From JAFAXD01 sp963760435 (GTDB lineage Bacteria; Pseudomonadota; Alphaproteobacteria; Rhizobiales; Xanthobacteraceae), in assembly GCA_963760435.1 (NCBI GenBank), contig CAVXDE010000026.1, positions 62,001 to 126,000 on the forward strand: a stretch of DNA of 64,000 nt. Reading direction: 5' to 3'. A program made the translations under genes and the position numbers. The notes under the pieces are model-generated. The model was not told the origin of the DNA and did no database searches. It worked only from the letters and a program-made list of their open reading frames with translations. Below, one piece after another: positions 50,849-58,834 of this stretch (within the stretch, counting starts at the first letter, position 1; each line of letters starts with the position of its first letter).

Positions 50849-52759
50849 TCAGATGGTGACCTGAGTGCCGATTTCGACGACCCGCCCCGTTGGTATTTGA
50901 AAGAAGTCGGTTGCATCGCTCGCGGACTTCGCGAGCGCGATGAAGAGTCGGTCCTGCCAGCGAGGCATGCCTGATCGCACCGCCGGCTTCAGCGCACGGC
51001 GGGACAGGAAGAAGGACGTCGACATGATGTCGAATCGCCAGCCTTGCTTGCGGGCGATAGCCAGTGCCCGCGGAATATTCGGGGTCTCCATGAAGCCGAA
51101 CGTGATTTCAACCTTGGCAAAATGCGTCGAGATCTGGGTCATGCGCACGCGGTCGTCATCCGGAACTTTTGGCGTATTCGCGGTGGTGATGGTTAGGACC
51201 ACGTTGTGCTCGTGCAGGACCTTGTTGTGCTTGAGGTTGTGCAGCAGCGACGTTGGTGCCGAGTTCGGATCGCTGGTCAGAAACACAGCCGTTCCGGGCA
51301 CAAGATGCGGTTGGTTTCTCTCCAAGCTTGCGACCAGCTTATCGAGCGGGACTTCGCTTTGCCGCGTCTTGCCGGCAAGCAGGAGCGTGCCCCGCCGCCA
51401 TGTGAGCACGATGAGAACAATGGCGGCGCCGAGCGCGAGGGGTGCCCAGGCACCCTCGACGATCTTGAGCAGGTTTGCGCAGAGAAACGTGCTGTCGACC
51501 AGAACAAGCGGGAGCATAACGGCCGCGGCCGTCAGCGGACGCCAGCCCCAAGCCTTCCAGATCACGATAAAGCCGAGGATACCGTCGACCACCATGGTGG
51601 TCGTCACTGCAATGCCGTAGGCCGAGGCAAGCGCCTCTGACGTACGGAAGATCGCAACCAACAACAGGACGCCGACCAGCATGGCCGTGTTCGCCCTGGG
51701 AATGTAGATCTGGCCTTCCTGCGTCTCAGAGGTATGGCGAATGGTGAGCCTGGGAATGAGGCCGAGCTGAATGGCTTGGCGCGTGACCGAATAGGCTCCA
51801 GTGATGACCGCTTGGCTGGCAATCACGGTGGCGACGGTCGCGAGCACGACCACCGGCACCAGTAAGAATGACGGGAACAGCCGGTAGAACGGGTTGTCGA
51901 TGGCAGTGGGATCGCGCAGCACCAGCGCCCCCTGCGCGAAATAGTTGAGAATCAAGGCCGGGAAGACGAGCGCGAACCAGGCGAGTTGGATCGGCTTGCG
52001 GCCGAAGTGCCCGAGATCGGCGTAGAGCGCTTCGCCACCGGTTACCGCCAGGAACACGAACCCGAGGGTCACGAGGCCGATAAATCCATGCTGGGCCAGA
52101 AAGCGGATCGCATAGATCGGATTTGCCGCGGCGAACACATGTGGATCGTCGGATAGATGCGCGATACCGATGATGCCGAGAGCGAGGAACCAGATCACCA
52201 TCACCGGTCCGAACCAAGATGCGACGCGCGCGGTCCCATGCGATTGCACGGCGAATAAGCCGATCAGGATGACCACGGTCACCGGCAGAATGGCGTGCTC
52301 AAACGCGGGCGTCGCGAGTTTCAGGCCTTCGACCGCAGAGAGCACGGAGATCGCGGGCGTGATGACCGAGTCCCCGTAGAACATCGCCGCCCCGACCATC
52401 CCGAGCATGAAAAGGAGCGCGGTTCGGCGGCCGAACACGCGCGTCGCCAACGCCGTCAACGCCAGCGTACCGCCCTCGCCGTTGTTGTCGGCCCGCAGCA
52501 GGATCAGCACGTACTTGAGCGTCACCACGATGGTGAGCGCCCACAGGATCAACGATAGAACGCCGAGCACGGCACCGTGCGTAATCGGCCCGTCGCCGGC
52601 CGCGGCAACGACAGCCACGCGGAACGCATAGAGCGGGCTGGTGCCGATGTCGCCGTAAACGACGCCGATGCTGGCAACGGCCAACGCGAGATGGTTGCCG
52701 TGTGCCGAGGAACCGACCAAAGGTCGCGTGTCGGTCACCTTATGTATGACATCGGCCAT
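50849..52759 (-). CDS. kup: Kup-type potassium transporter 2
   Basis: 636 residues from ATG 52759; a TTG at 52780 would add seven. Intact signature VASIGVVYGDIGTSPLYAFR, TLKYVLILLRADNNGEGGTLAL, GDSVITPAISVLSAVEGLKL, and the same C-terminal VEIGTQVTI as copy 1. Catalyses high-affinity K+ uptake with protons. It lies 106 bases upstream of copy 1 in the same direction, so the pair is a tandem duplication that has diverged, and both may be on one transcript. Confidence 0.92.
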   Translation of the reverse strand: MADVIHKVTDTRPLVGSSAHGNHLALAVASIGVVYGDIGTSPLYAFRVAVVAAAGDGPITHGAVLGVLSLILWALTIVVTLKYVLILLRADNNGEGGTLALTALATRVFGRRTALLFMLGMVGAAMFYGDSVITPAISVLSAVEGLKLATPAFEHAILPVTVVILIGLFAVQSHGTARVASWFGPVMVIWFLALGIIGIAHLSDDPHVFAAANPIYAIRFLAQHGFIGLVTLGFVFLAVTGGEALYADLGHFGRKPIQLAWFALVFPALILNYFAQGALVLRDPTAIDNPFYRLFPSFLLVPVVVLATVATVIASQAVITGAYSVTRQAIQLGLIPRLTIRHTSETQEGQIYIPRANTAMLVGVLLLVAIFRTSEALASAYGIAVTTTMVVDGILGFIVIWKAWGWRPLTAAAVMLPLVLVDSTFLCANLLKIVEGAWAPLALGAAIVLIVLTWRRGTLLLAGKTRQSEVPLDKLVASLERNQPHLVPGTAVFLTSDPNSAPTSLLHNLKHNKVLHEHNVVLTITTANTPKVPDDDRVRMTQISTHFAKVEITFGFMETPNIPRALAIARKQGWRFDIMSTSFFLSRRALKPAVRSGMPRWQDRLFIALAKSASDATDFFQIPTGRVVEIGTQVTI

Positions 52760-52889
52760 GAGGTCGTTGTCGCCTTTCAAAGTCCACCCTTATATCATTG
52801 GGCCAACGACAAAGGCATGTCGTGGTTCGCGTCGGCGAAGGCCGGAGCGGGAATTCCGGTGCTGAGGCAGCCAAGAGGGAGGGGTACCC

Positions 52890-54386
52890 ATGCGGGAGAT
52901 CGGGCATTTCATCAGCGGCAAGGCGATTGCCGGCAACTCGGGCCGCTTCGGTGACGTGTTCGATCCCAATACGGGCGAGGTCCAGGCCCAAGTCGCATTT
53001 GCTTCTCGCTCCGAGGTCGAAGCCGCGATTGCGTCCGCCGCCGCCGCCCAACCTGCCTGGGCGGCAACGAATCCGCAGCGCCGCGCCCGCGTGATGTTCA
53101 AGTTCCTCGAGCTTGTCCAGAGCGAATTCGACAGCTTGGCCAAGCTCCTGTCCTCGGAGCACGGCAAGACCGTCGCCGATGCGCGCGGCGACATTCAGCG
53201 CGGGCTCGAGGTGGTGGAATTTGCCTGTGGCATCCCGAACTTGATGAAAGGCGAATACACCGACAACGCCGGGCCAGGGATTGACTTGTTCTCACTGCGG
53301 CAGCCGCTGGGCGTCGTGGCGGGCATCACGCCCTTCAACTTCCCTGCCATGATTCCGATGTGGAAATTCGCGCCGGCGGTCGCCTGCGGCAACGCATTCA
53401 TCCTCAAGCCGTCCGAGCGCGACCCTTCCGTACCTATGCGGCTGGCGGAACTGCTGGTCGCTGCGGGACTGCCTGCTGGCGTGCTCAATGTCATCAATGG
53501 CGATAAGGAGGCGGTGGATACGCTGCTGACCGACACACGCGTCCAGGCTATCGGCTTCGTCGGTTCCTCGGCGATCGCCGAATACATCTACGCCACGGGC
53601 TGCGCACACGGCAAACGCGTTCAATGTTTCGGCGGCGCCAAGAACCACATGATCGTCATGCCTGATGCCGATATGGATCAGGCTGTAGACGCATTGATCG
53701 GTGCCGGGTACGGCTCGGCCGGCGAGCGGTGCATGGCTGTGTCGGTCGCCGTACCGGTCGGGCAGAAGACCGCCGATATCCTGGTGCAGAAACTCATCCC
53801 CCGCGTCGAGAGCCTCAAGATCGGGCCTTCGAGCGACCCGCAGGCCGATTACGGGCCGATGGTCACCCGGGCGCATCTCGATAAGGTCAAGAGCTACGTC
53901 GATCTGGGGGTGCAGGAAGGCGCTAAGCTCGTGGTCGACGGTCGCAACTTCAAGCTCCAGGGCTATGAGAACGGCAACTTCATGGGCGGCTGCCTGTTCG
54001 ACGAGGTGACGCCGAGCATGCGCATCTACAAAGAGGAGATTTTCGGACCCGTCCTATCGGTCGTGCGTGCCAAGGATTACGAAGAGGCCCTGCGCCTGCC
54101 CTCGGAACACGATTATGGCAATGGTGTCGCGATCTTCACCCGCGACGGCGACACCGCGCGCGATTTCACCAGCCGCGTCAACGTCGGCATGGTCGGCGTG
54201 AATTTCGCTATCCCCGTGCCCCTCTCCTACTACACGTTCGGCGGCTGGAAGCGCTCCGGGTTCGGCGATCTCAATCAGCACGGACCGGACTCGATCCGCT
54301 TCTACACCAAGACCAAGACGGTGACCGCACGCTGGCCGTCCGGCATCAAGGAAGGCGCGGAGTTCGTCATTCCGACGATGCGTTAA
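52890..54386 (+). CDS. mmsA: Methylmalonate-semialdehyde dehydrogenase (CoA-acylating)
   Basis: 498 residues. Oxidises methylmalonate or malonate semialdehyde to propionyl- or acetyl-CoA in valine and inositol breakdown. Aldehyde dehydrogenase fold with ITPFNFPAMIPMW, the catalytic Cys in GSAGERCMAVS, and FGGAKNHMIVMPDAD, where the general-base Glu of ordinary aldehyde dehydrogenases is absent, as is normal for the CoA-acylating MmsA type. Strong GAGGGAGGGG upstream. No mmsB nearby. Confidence 0.92.
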   Translation: MREIGHFISGKAIAGNSGRFGDVFDPNTGEVQAQVAFASRSEVEAAIASAAAAQPAWAATNPQRRARVMFKFLELVQSEFDSLAKLLSSEHGKTVADARGDIQRGLEVVEFACGIPNLMKGEYTDNAGPGIDLFSLRQPLGVVAGITPFNFPAMIPMWKFAPAVACGNAFILKPSERDPSVPMRLAELLVAAGLPAGVLNVINGDKEAVDTLLTDTRVQAIGFVGSSAIAEYIYATGCAHGKRVQCFGGAKNHMIVMPDADMDQAVDALIGAGYGSAGERCMAVSVAVPVGQKTADILVQKLIPRVESLKIGPSSDPQADYGPMVTRAHLDKVKSYVDLGVQEGAKLVVDGRNFKLQGYENGNFMGGCLFDEVTPSMRIYKEEIFGPVLSVVRAKDYEEALRLPSEHDYGNGVAIFTRDGDTARDFTSRVNVGMVGVNFAIPVPLSYYTFGGWKRSGFGDLNQHGPDSIRFYTKTKTVTARWPSGIKEGAEFVIPTMR

Positions 54387-54487
54387 ACGCCGCAAGACTT
54401 CGGCGATCACCGAACTGATTGTGCTGGCCCCGCGGCCGGTGCGCGCACATATTCAGGGTCAACAGACGTGATTCCGGGATGCTGACC

Positions 54488-55129
54488 ATGCGATTGATGC
54501 TCAACACCTATCGTTCGCCGCTCGGCGATATCCTGCTCGTGAGCGACAACGACGGCGCGCTACGCGCGCTCGATTTTGCCGATTACGAACAGCGCCTGCG
54601 GCGGTTGTTGCGACTGCACTACGCGACCTACGAGCTCGACCTAGCGCCGGCTCCGGTCGCGGTTGCGAATGCGCTCACCGCCTATTTCGCCGGTGATCTT
54701 GACGCGATCTCCAAGCTGCGCGTCGCCACCGGGGGCACGCCGTTTCAGCGCGAGGTATGGGCGGCACTGCGGCGGATCCCTGTGGGGCGCACGACGACCT
54801 ACGGCGAGCTCGCAGCCGAGCTCGGACGGTCGGGAGCAAGCCGGGCCGTTGGCCTCGCCAATGGGTCGAACCCGATCGCGATTGTGGTTCCTTGCCATCG
54901 CGTGATCGGGAGGAACGGCACGCTGACCGGATATGCCGGCGGCCTGCAACGCAAGCGCTGGCTGCTGGAGCATGAGCGCCAGTACGCGCAGGCGCGCGTC
55001 AGCCGAACGGCCGATCGCTGCGCGCCACGATGCGCCGGCGCTGCTCTGAAGCACGAAGCGCCCAAAATTACTTCGGCCACGGCCGAAGCATCGGTGCTGG
55101 TAGCTCGGCGTCACAGTGCTCATATTTGA
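54488..55129 (+). CDS. ogt: Methylated-DNA--protein-cysteine methyltransferase
   Basis: 213 residues from ATG 54488. Suicidal repair of O6-alkylguanine: helix-turn-helix PVGRTTTYGELAAELGRSGA, Arg/Asn region ASRAVGLANGSNPIAIV, and the acceptor Cys in PCHRV. The normal domain ends near KRWLLEHE; about 48 more residues follow (YAQARVSRTADRC to HSAHI) that look unlike the family and run through the promoter region of the arsR-type gene, stopping 3 bases before it. A lost stop or an indel is possible. Confidence 0.88.
   Translation: MRLMLNTYRSPLGDILLVSDNDGALRALDFADYEQRLRRLLRLHYATYELDLAPAPVAVANALTAYFAGDLDAISKLRVATGGTPFQREVWAALRRIPVGRTTTYGELAAELGRSGASRAVGLANGSNPIAIVVPCHRVIGRNGTLTGYAGGLQRKRWLLEHERQYAQARVSRTADRCAPRCAGAALKHEAPKITSATAEASVLVARRHSAHI
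55071..55088. promoter_or_regulatory. Palindrome ahead of ArsR-type gene
   Basis: CTTCGGCC-AC-GGCCGAAG, 44 bases upstream of the ArsR-type start and inside the unusual 3' extension of ogt. Candidate autoregulatory operator or the ogt hairpin. Confidence 0.45.
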
Positions 55130-55132
55130 CGC

Positions 55133-55819
55133 ATGCAAGGTGTCCCGCAAATGGCAGAAGTGGCCTCCCTGGTCGGCGATCCCGCCCGCGCCAATATCCT
55201 CTGCGCCCTGCTCGATGGACGCGCGCTCACCGCAACCGAGCTCGCCTATGCGGCGGGCGTGTCGGCGCAGACGACGAGCGGACATCTCTCCAAGCTTCGC
55301 GGCGCCCGCCTGATCGATGTCTGCAAGCAAGGCCGGCACCGCTACTATCGGCTCACCGGAGCCCACGTGGGCCAGATGCTGGAAAGCATCATGGCGGTCG
55401 CGCTGACGGGGCCGCCGCGCCTGCAGCCTCGCTCCAAAGCCGATGACCTGATCCGGCACGCCCGCACCTGCTACGACCATTTCGCGGGTGAGCTTGGTGT
55501 CGGAATCGCGGATCGGCTTATCGCCTGCGACTGCGTCGTGTTGGGGAACGAGGCCGGCGAGGTGACCGATGCCGGCGCCGCATTTCTCACCCAGCTCGGA
55601 GTGGATCTGTCTGCTGCGCGGGCGCGGCGCCGCGTGTTCTGCAGGCCGTGCGTGGACTGGACCGAGCGGCGGCCGCATATCGGTGGTGCCGTCGGCGCCG
55701 CGCTGGCGAACCGCTGTTTCGAGCTTGGTTGGGTCGAGCGCGTCCGCGACAGCCGCGCGCTGAACATCACGCCCACCGGACGCCGCGGATTTATGGAAGC
55801 CTTCGCGCTTTCAGTCTAG
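55133..55819 (+). CDS. ArsR-family transcriptional regulator
   Basis: 228 residues, about twice the minimal ArsR length. The N-terminal winged helix is ASLVGDPARANILCALLDGR, then ATELAYAAGVSAQTTSGHLSKLRGARLI and QGRHRYYRL. The C-terminal half is a separate domain with Cys-rich loops (ACDCVVLGN, RRVFCRPCVDW), typical of the longer group often near GST or transport genes. It is followed 88 bases later by a GST gene, which it may regulate. Signal unknown. Confidence 0.85.
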   Translation: MQGVPQMAEVASLVGDPARANILCALLDGRALTATELAYAAGVSAQTTSGHLSKLRGARLIDVCKQGRHRYYRLTGAHVGQMLESIMAVALTGPPRLQPRSKADDLIRHARTCYDHFAGELGVGIADRLIACDCVVLGNEAGEVTDAGAAFLTQLGVDLSAARARRRVFCRPCVDWTERRPHIGGAVGAALANRCFELGWVERVRDSRALNITPTGRRGFMEAFALSV

Positions 55820-55907
55820 CCGCACGGCTTGACCTCCCGGCTGAACTGCAAAAGAGTGCGCTCGCATCACGTTACGCACTCACAACTTCCACTCTGAGGA
55901 CCAGTCC

Positions 55908-56552
55908 ATGGCCGAGTATCAGCTCCATTGCTTTGCGCAATCGGGAAACTCCTATCGGGCCGCGCTGATGCTCAATCTGATCGGCGCCGATTGGGAGCCG
56001 GTGTTTGTCGATTTCTTCGCAGCCGGTGTGCAGCGAACGCCGGAGTTCCGCACCGACGTCAACGAAATGGGCGAAGCGCCGGTGCTCGTTCACGGCGCCA
56101 AGAAGCTCAGCCAGTCCGGCGTGATCCTCACCTACCTGGCAGATCGCTCGGGCAAGTTCCGTCCGGAAAATTACGACGAGCAGTTGGAGTGCCTGCGTTG
56201 GCTCTTGTTCGATAACCAGAAGCTCAACGGCTATCTCGGCCCATACCGCTTCCTCAAGAACTTCGCTCCGAAGCCCGACCCGGGCGGCATGGCGTTTCTC
56301 AAGGGCCGCATCGATAATTCGCTCGCGATCCTGGATAAGCGGCTCGCGAAAGCGCCGTTCCTGCTTGGGGAGCGGCCAACCATCGCCGACATTTCCCTCG
56401 TGGGCTACCTCTACTACCCGGCTGAGGAGTTCGGCTTCGACATCGCCGGTGACCACCCCGCGATCGCCAGCTGGCTCGGGCGGATCAAGACACTACCGGG
56501 CTGGGCACATCCTTACGATCTGATGCCGGGGCACCCGTTCAAGCGCCCCTAA
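55908..56552 (+). CDS. Glutathione S-transferase family protein
   Basis: 214 residues. N-terminal thioredoxin-like domain with CFAQSGNSYRAALMLNLIG and the cis-Pro region EAPVLVHGAKKLSQSGVIL (glutathione gamma-Glu site Gln-Ser), then the all-helical domain FLLGERPTIADISLVGYL. Cytosolic conjugation or peroxidase-like activity; substrate unknown. TGAGGA precedes the ATG. It converges with ureE, leaving 2 bases. Confidence 0.88.
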   Translation: MAEYQLHCFAQSGNSYRAALMLNLIGADWEPVFVDFFAAGVQRTPEFRTDVNEMGEAPVLVHGAKKLSQSGVILTYLADRSGKFRPENYDEQLECLRWLLFDNQKLNGYLGPYRFLKNFAPKPDPGGMAFLKGRIDNSLAILDKRLAKAPFLLGERPTIADISLVGYLYYPAEEFGFDIAGDHPAIASWLGRIKTLPGWAHPYDLMPGHPFKRP

Positions 56553-56554
56553 AT

Positions 56555-57106
56555 TTACGCAGGTGTCTTGCCTGTTGAGCGCCCGTGATCCGCACTGTCA
56601 TGGCTGTGCGCGTGATCATGGTGGTGATGATCATGTCCGTGACGATCATGGTGTTCGCCATGTTCACGCCCCGCGCCGCCGATCGCATAGGCGCCGCCCT
56701 CCGGGGAGAACGGAGCATCAATCGCCCGCACCTTGCCCCCGGCTGAAGCGAGCAACATCTCCAGCGCTGGATCGCGCCGCAGCCGTAGTCGGTTGGGCAT
56801 GATCTCCACGGGGACATGACGATCCCCGAGCATCCAGGCTAGGCGTGCCAGCACTGGAAACTCGGCTCTCACTTCGAGCAGCGGCTCGATTTCGGCGACC
56901 ACCTCGACTGCGCAGCCGTCATCAAGCAGCAACAGATCGTCGGTCCGCAAGATCAGCGGTTCAGGAAAATCGAGCTCGACACAGGTCCCCTTTCCGCCGA
57001 ACACAAAACCGCGCTGCATACGGCGCTGGTCGGCGGTGAGAAGCAAGCTGTCAATAATGGTCGGGCGATGCTCGTCGGCAGCCAAAATGCGGATTGCGCG
57101 GGGCAT
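56555..57106 (-). CDS. ureE: Urease accessory protein UreE, His-rich tail
   Basis: 183 residues. UreE N domain (QRRMQRGFVFGGKGTCVELDF) and the nickel-binding C domain with MLGDRHVPVEI, then a long His/Asp-rich tail (HDRHGHDHHHHDHAHSHD) that would bind several Ni(II). Delivers nickel to urease. No ureABC, ureF or ureG in the window; it sits 11 bases after pssA on the same strand, so it may depend on that transcript. Confidence 0.88.
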   Translation of the reverse strand: MPRAIRILAADEHRPTIIDSLLLTADQRRMQRGFVFGGKGTCVELDFPEPLILRTDDLLLLDDGCAVEVVAEIEPLLEVRAEFPVLARLAWMLGDRHVPVEIMPNRLRLRRDPALEMLLASAGGKVRAIDAPFSPEGGAYAIGGAGREHGEHHDRHGHDHHHHDHAHSHDSADHGRSTGKTPA

Positions 57107-57117
57107 CGTTGGGGCCG

Positions 57118-58041
57118 TCAGTTCAGGCGGGCGGGCCGTTCGTCGTCTGGCGGCATTGCCGGAGGTGCCGGTTGCGGCGCGACCTGGACGCTGCTGGCCG
57201 GGCGTGAGGCGGCCGCGGGATGCGCGAGCGCCAGCCGCCGCAGGTGCCGGTTATAAGAGAACCAGCTCAGGGGCAGGCTGCCCAGGAACATGATGGTCCC
57301 GACACTGAGGACCTCCCATGGGTAGCTGAGCAGCAGGGCAAAGAACGCAACCACCAGCACGAAGACCGGCAGCACCATGTCGGGGGCAACGCGGGTGCCG
57401 ACCTTCTTGCCGGAGAAGACCGGCAGGCGAGACACCATCAGCAAGGCAATGGCGAGAGTGTAGAGGAGCGTCAGCAGCGCCGGGAACCGCACGCCGGGGA
57501 TGTCGAGGAACTCGACGTAGAGCGGGAGCAAACCAATAATCGCGCCCGCCGGCGCCGGCACTCCGACGAAGAAATTCGCGGCCCAAGCCGGCCGAGTCGG
57601 GTCGTGCAGCATCACGTTGAAGCGCGCGAGCCGCAGTCCGGCGCAGATCGCGAACAGCAGCGCCACGATCCATCCGACGTTCTTCAGATCGTGCAAACTC
57701 CAGAAATACAGCATCAGGGCCGGGGCGACTCCGAAGTTAACGAAGTCGGCCAAGCTGTCCAGCTCGGCACCGAAGCGCGAGGTGCCCTTGATCAGCCGCG
57801 CCAAGCGGCCATCGACGCCGTCGAGCGCCGCGGCGAGCACAATACAGCCCACCGCCCAATCGAGCTTGTTCTCGACCGCAAACCTAACCGCTGTCAGGCC
57901 CGCGCAGAGGGCGAGCAGCGTGACCAGATTGGGCGCGAGGGTGCGAAACGGGACCGGCCGGAACCGGCGCCGGCGCAGTCCCGGGAGATCGGGCTCGAAC
58001 GGCGGAAAGATCCTGCGCATGCGATGATTATAGTTTCTCAT
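57118..58041 (-). CDS. pssA: CDP-diacylglycerol--serine O-phosphatidyltransferase
   Basis: 307 residues from ATG 58041; ATG 58020 is an alternative. Integral membrane enzyme making phosphatidylserine. The CDP-alcohol motif DGx2ARx8Gx3Dx3D is present as DGRLARLIKGTSRFGAELDSLAD. Around eight hydrophobic helices, then a Pro/Ala-rich tail. Just downstream of psd, so PS is made and decarboxylated by adjacent genes. Confidence 0.92.
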   Translation of the reverse strand: MRNYNHRMRRIFPPFEPDLPGLRRRRFRPVPFRTLAPNLVTLLALCAGLTAVRFAVENKLDWAVGCIVLAAALDGVDGRLARLIKGTSRFGAELDSLADFVNFGVAPALMLYFWSLHDLKNVGWIVALLFAICAGLRLARFNVMLHDPTRPAWAANFFVGVPAPAGAIIGLLPLYVEFLDIPGVRFPALLTLLYTLAIALLMVSRLPVFSGKKVGTRVAPDMVLPVFVLVVAFFALLLSYPWEVLSVGTIMFLGSLPLSWFSYNRHLRRLALAHPAAASRPASSVQVAPQPAPPAMPPDDERPARLN

Positions 58042-58120
58042 GGCCTGACCGGAAAGCTTTACCTGCCCCTCGGACAAACATCGTATTTTTCATGAAATTC
58101 AGAGTATTGCACCATAAATC

Positions 58121-58822
58121 TCATCCCATTTGATAGCCATGCGGGTGCGGTCGCGGCGCCAGCTCGGCCAAAACCGTCTCGCCGGCAATCGCCGTCTGCC
58201 CCTCCCCGACGAGCGCAACAGTGCCAGCCGGCAGGTAGACATCAGCACGCGAGCCAAAGCGGATCATCCCGATGCGCTGGCCCGCGGCCAACGCCTGCCC
58301 GTCGTTGACGAAGCGGACAATGCGGCGCGCGATCAACCCGGCGATCTGCACGACGGCGACGCGGGTCCCCTCCGGGGTGGTGATGATCAAGGCGTTGCGT
58401 TCATTGTCCTCGCTCGCCTTGTCGAGGCTGGCGTTCAAGAACAGGCCTTCGTGATAGACGATCCGCTCGATGCGGCCCAGCACCGGGCTGCGGTTCACGT
58501 GACAATCGAACACGCTCATGAAGATGGAAATGCGCAGCATCGGCGCGGGGCCGAGACCGAGGTCGGCCGGCGGCACCGCCGTAGCAACAGAGACAATGCG
58601 GCCGTCCGCGGGCGCAACCACCACGCCCGGATATGTCGGGGTCACGCGCTGCGGATCACGAAAGAAATAGACGCACCATAAGGTCGCGAAAGTTGCGATC
58701 CAGCCTCCGGGTTCCCACAGCCAGAACAGGATCAACGTCACGACTGCAAAGCCGATGATGAACGGATACCCTTCCGGATGAATCGGCGCCAACTGCGAAC
58801 GGATCGATTTACTGATGGACAT
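58121..58822 (-). CDS. psd: Phosphatidylserine decarboxylase proenzyme
   Basis: 233 residues, the short bacterial type. Converts phosphatidylserine to phosphatidylethanolamine. Self-cleavage is expected at Gly-Ser in RFGSRADVYLP, making the pyruvoyl group. FRDPQRVTP, DGRIVSV and FMSVFDCHVNRSPV are family motifs. Membrane helices near the N-terminus. Followed by pssA, preceded by the ABC exporter 12 bases upstream. Confidence 0.93.
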   Translation of the reverse strand: MSISKSIRSQLAPIHPEGYPFIIGFAVVTLILFWLWEPGGWIATFATLWCVYFFRDPQRVTPTYPGVVVAPADGRIVSVATAVPPADLGLGPAPMLRISIFMSVFDCHVNRSPVLGRIERIVYHEGLFLNASLDKASEDNERNALIITTPEGTRVAVVQIAGLIARRIVRFVNDGQALAAGQRIGMIRFGSRADVYLPAGTVALVGEGQTAIAGETVLAELAPRPHPHGYQMG

Positions 58823-58834
58823 GCGGGGTATTTC

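Noticed and set aside
57220..58095. 291-residue plus-strand open frame opposite pssA
   Set aside because: Gln/Arg/His-rich shadow of the CDP-alcohol phosphatidyltransferase gene.
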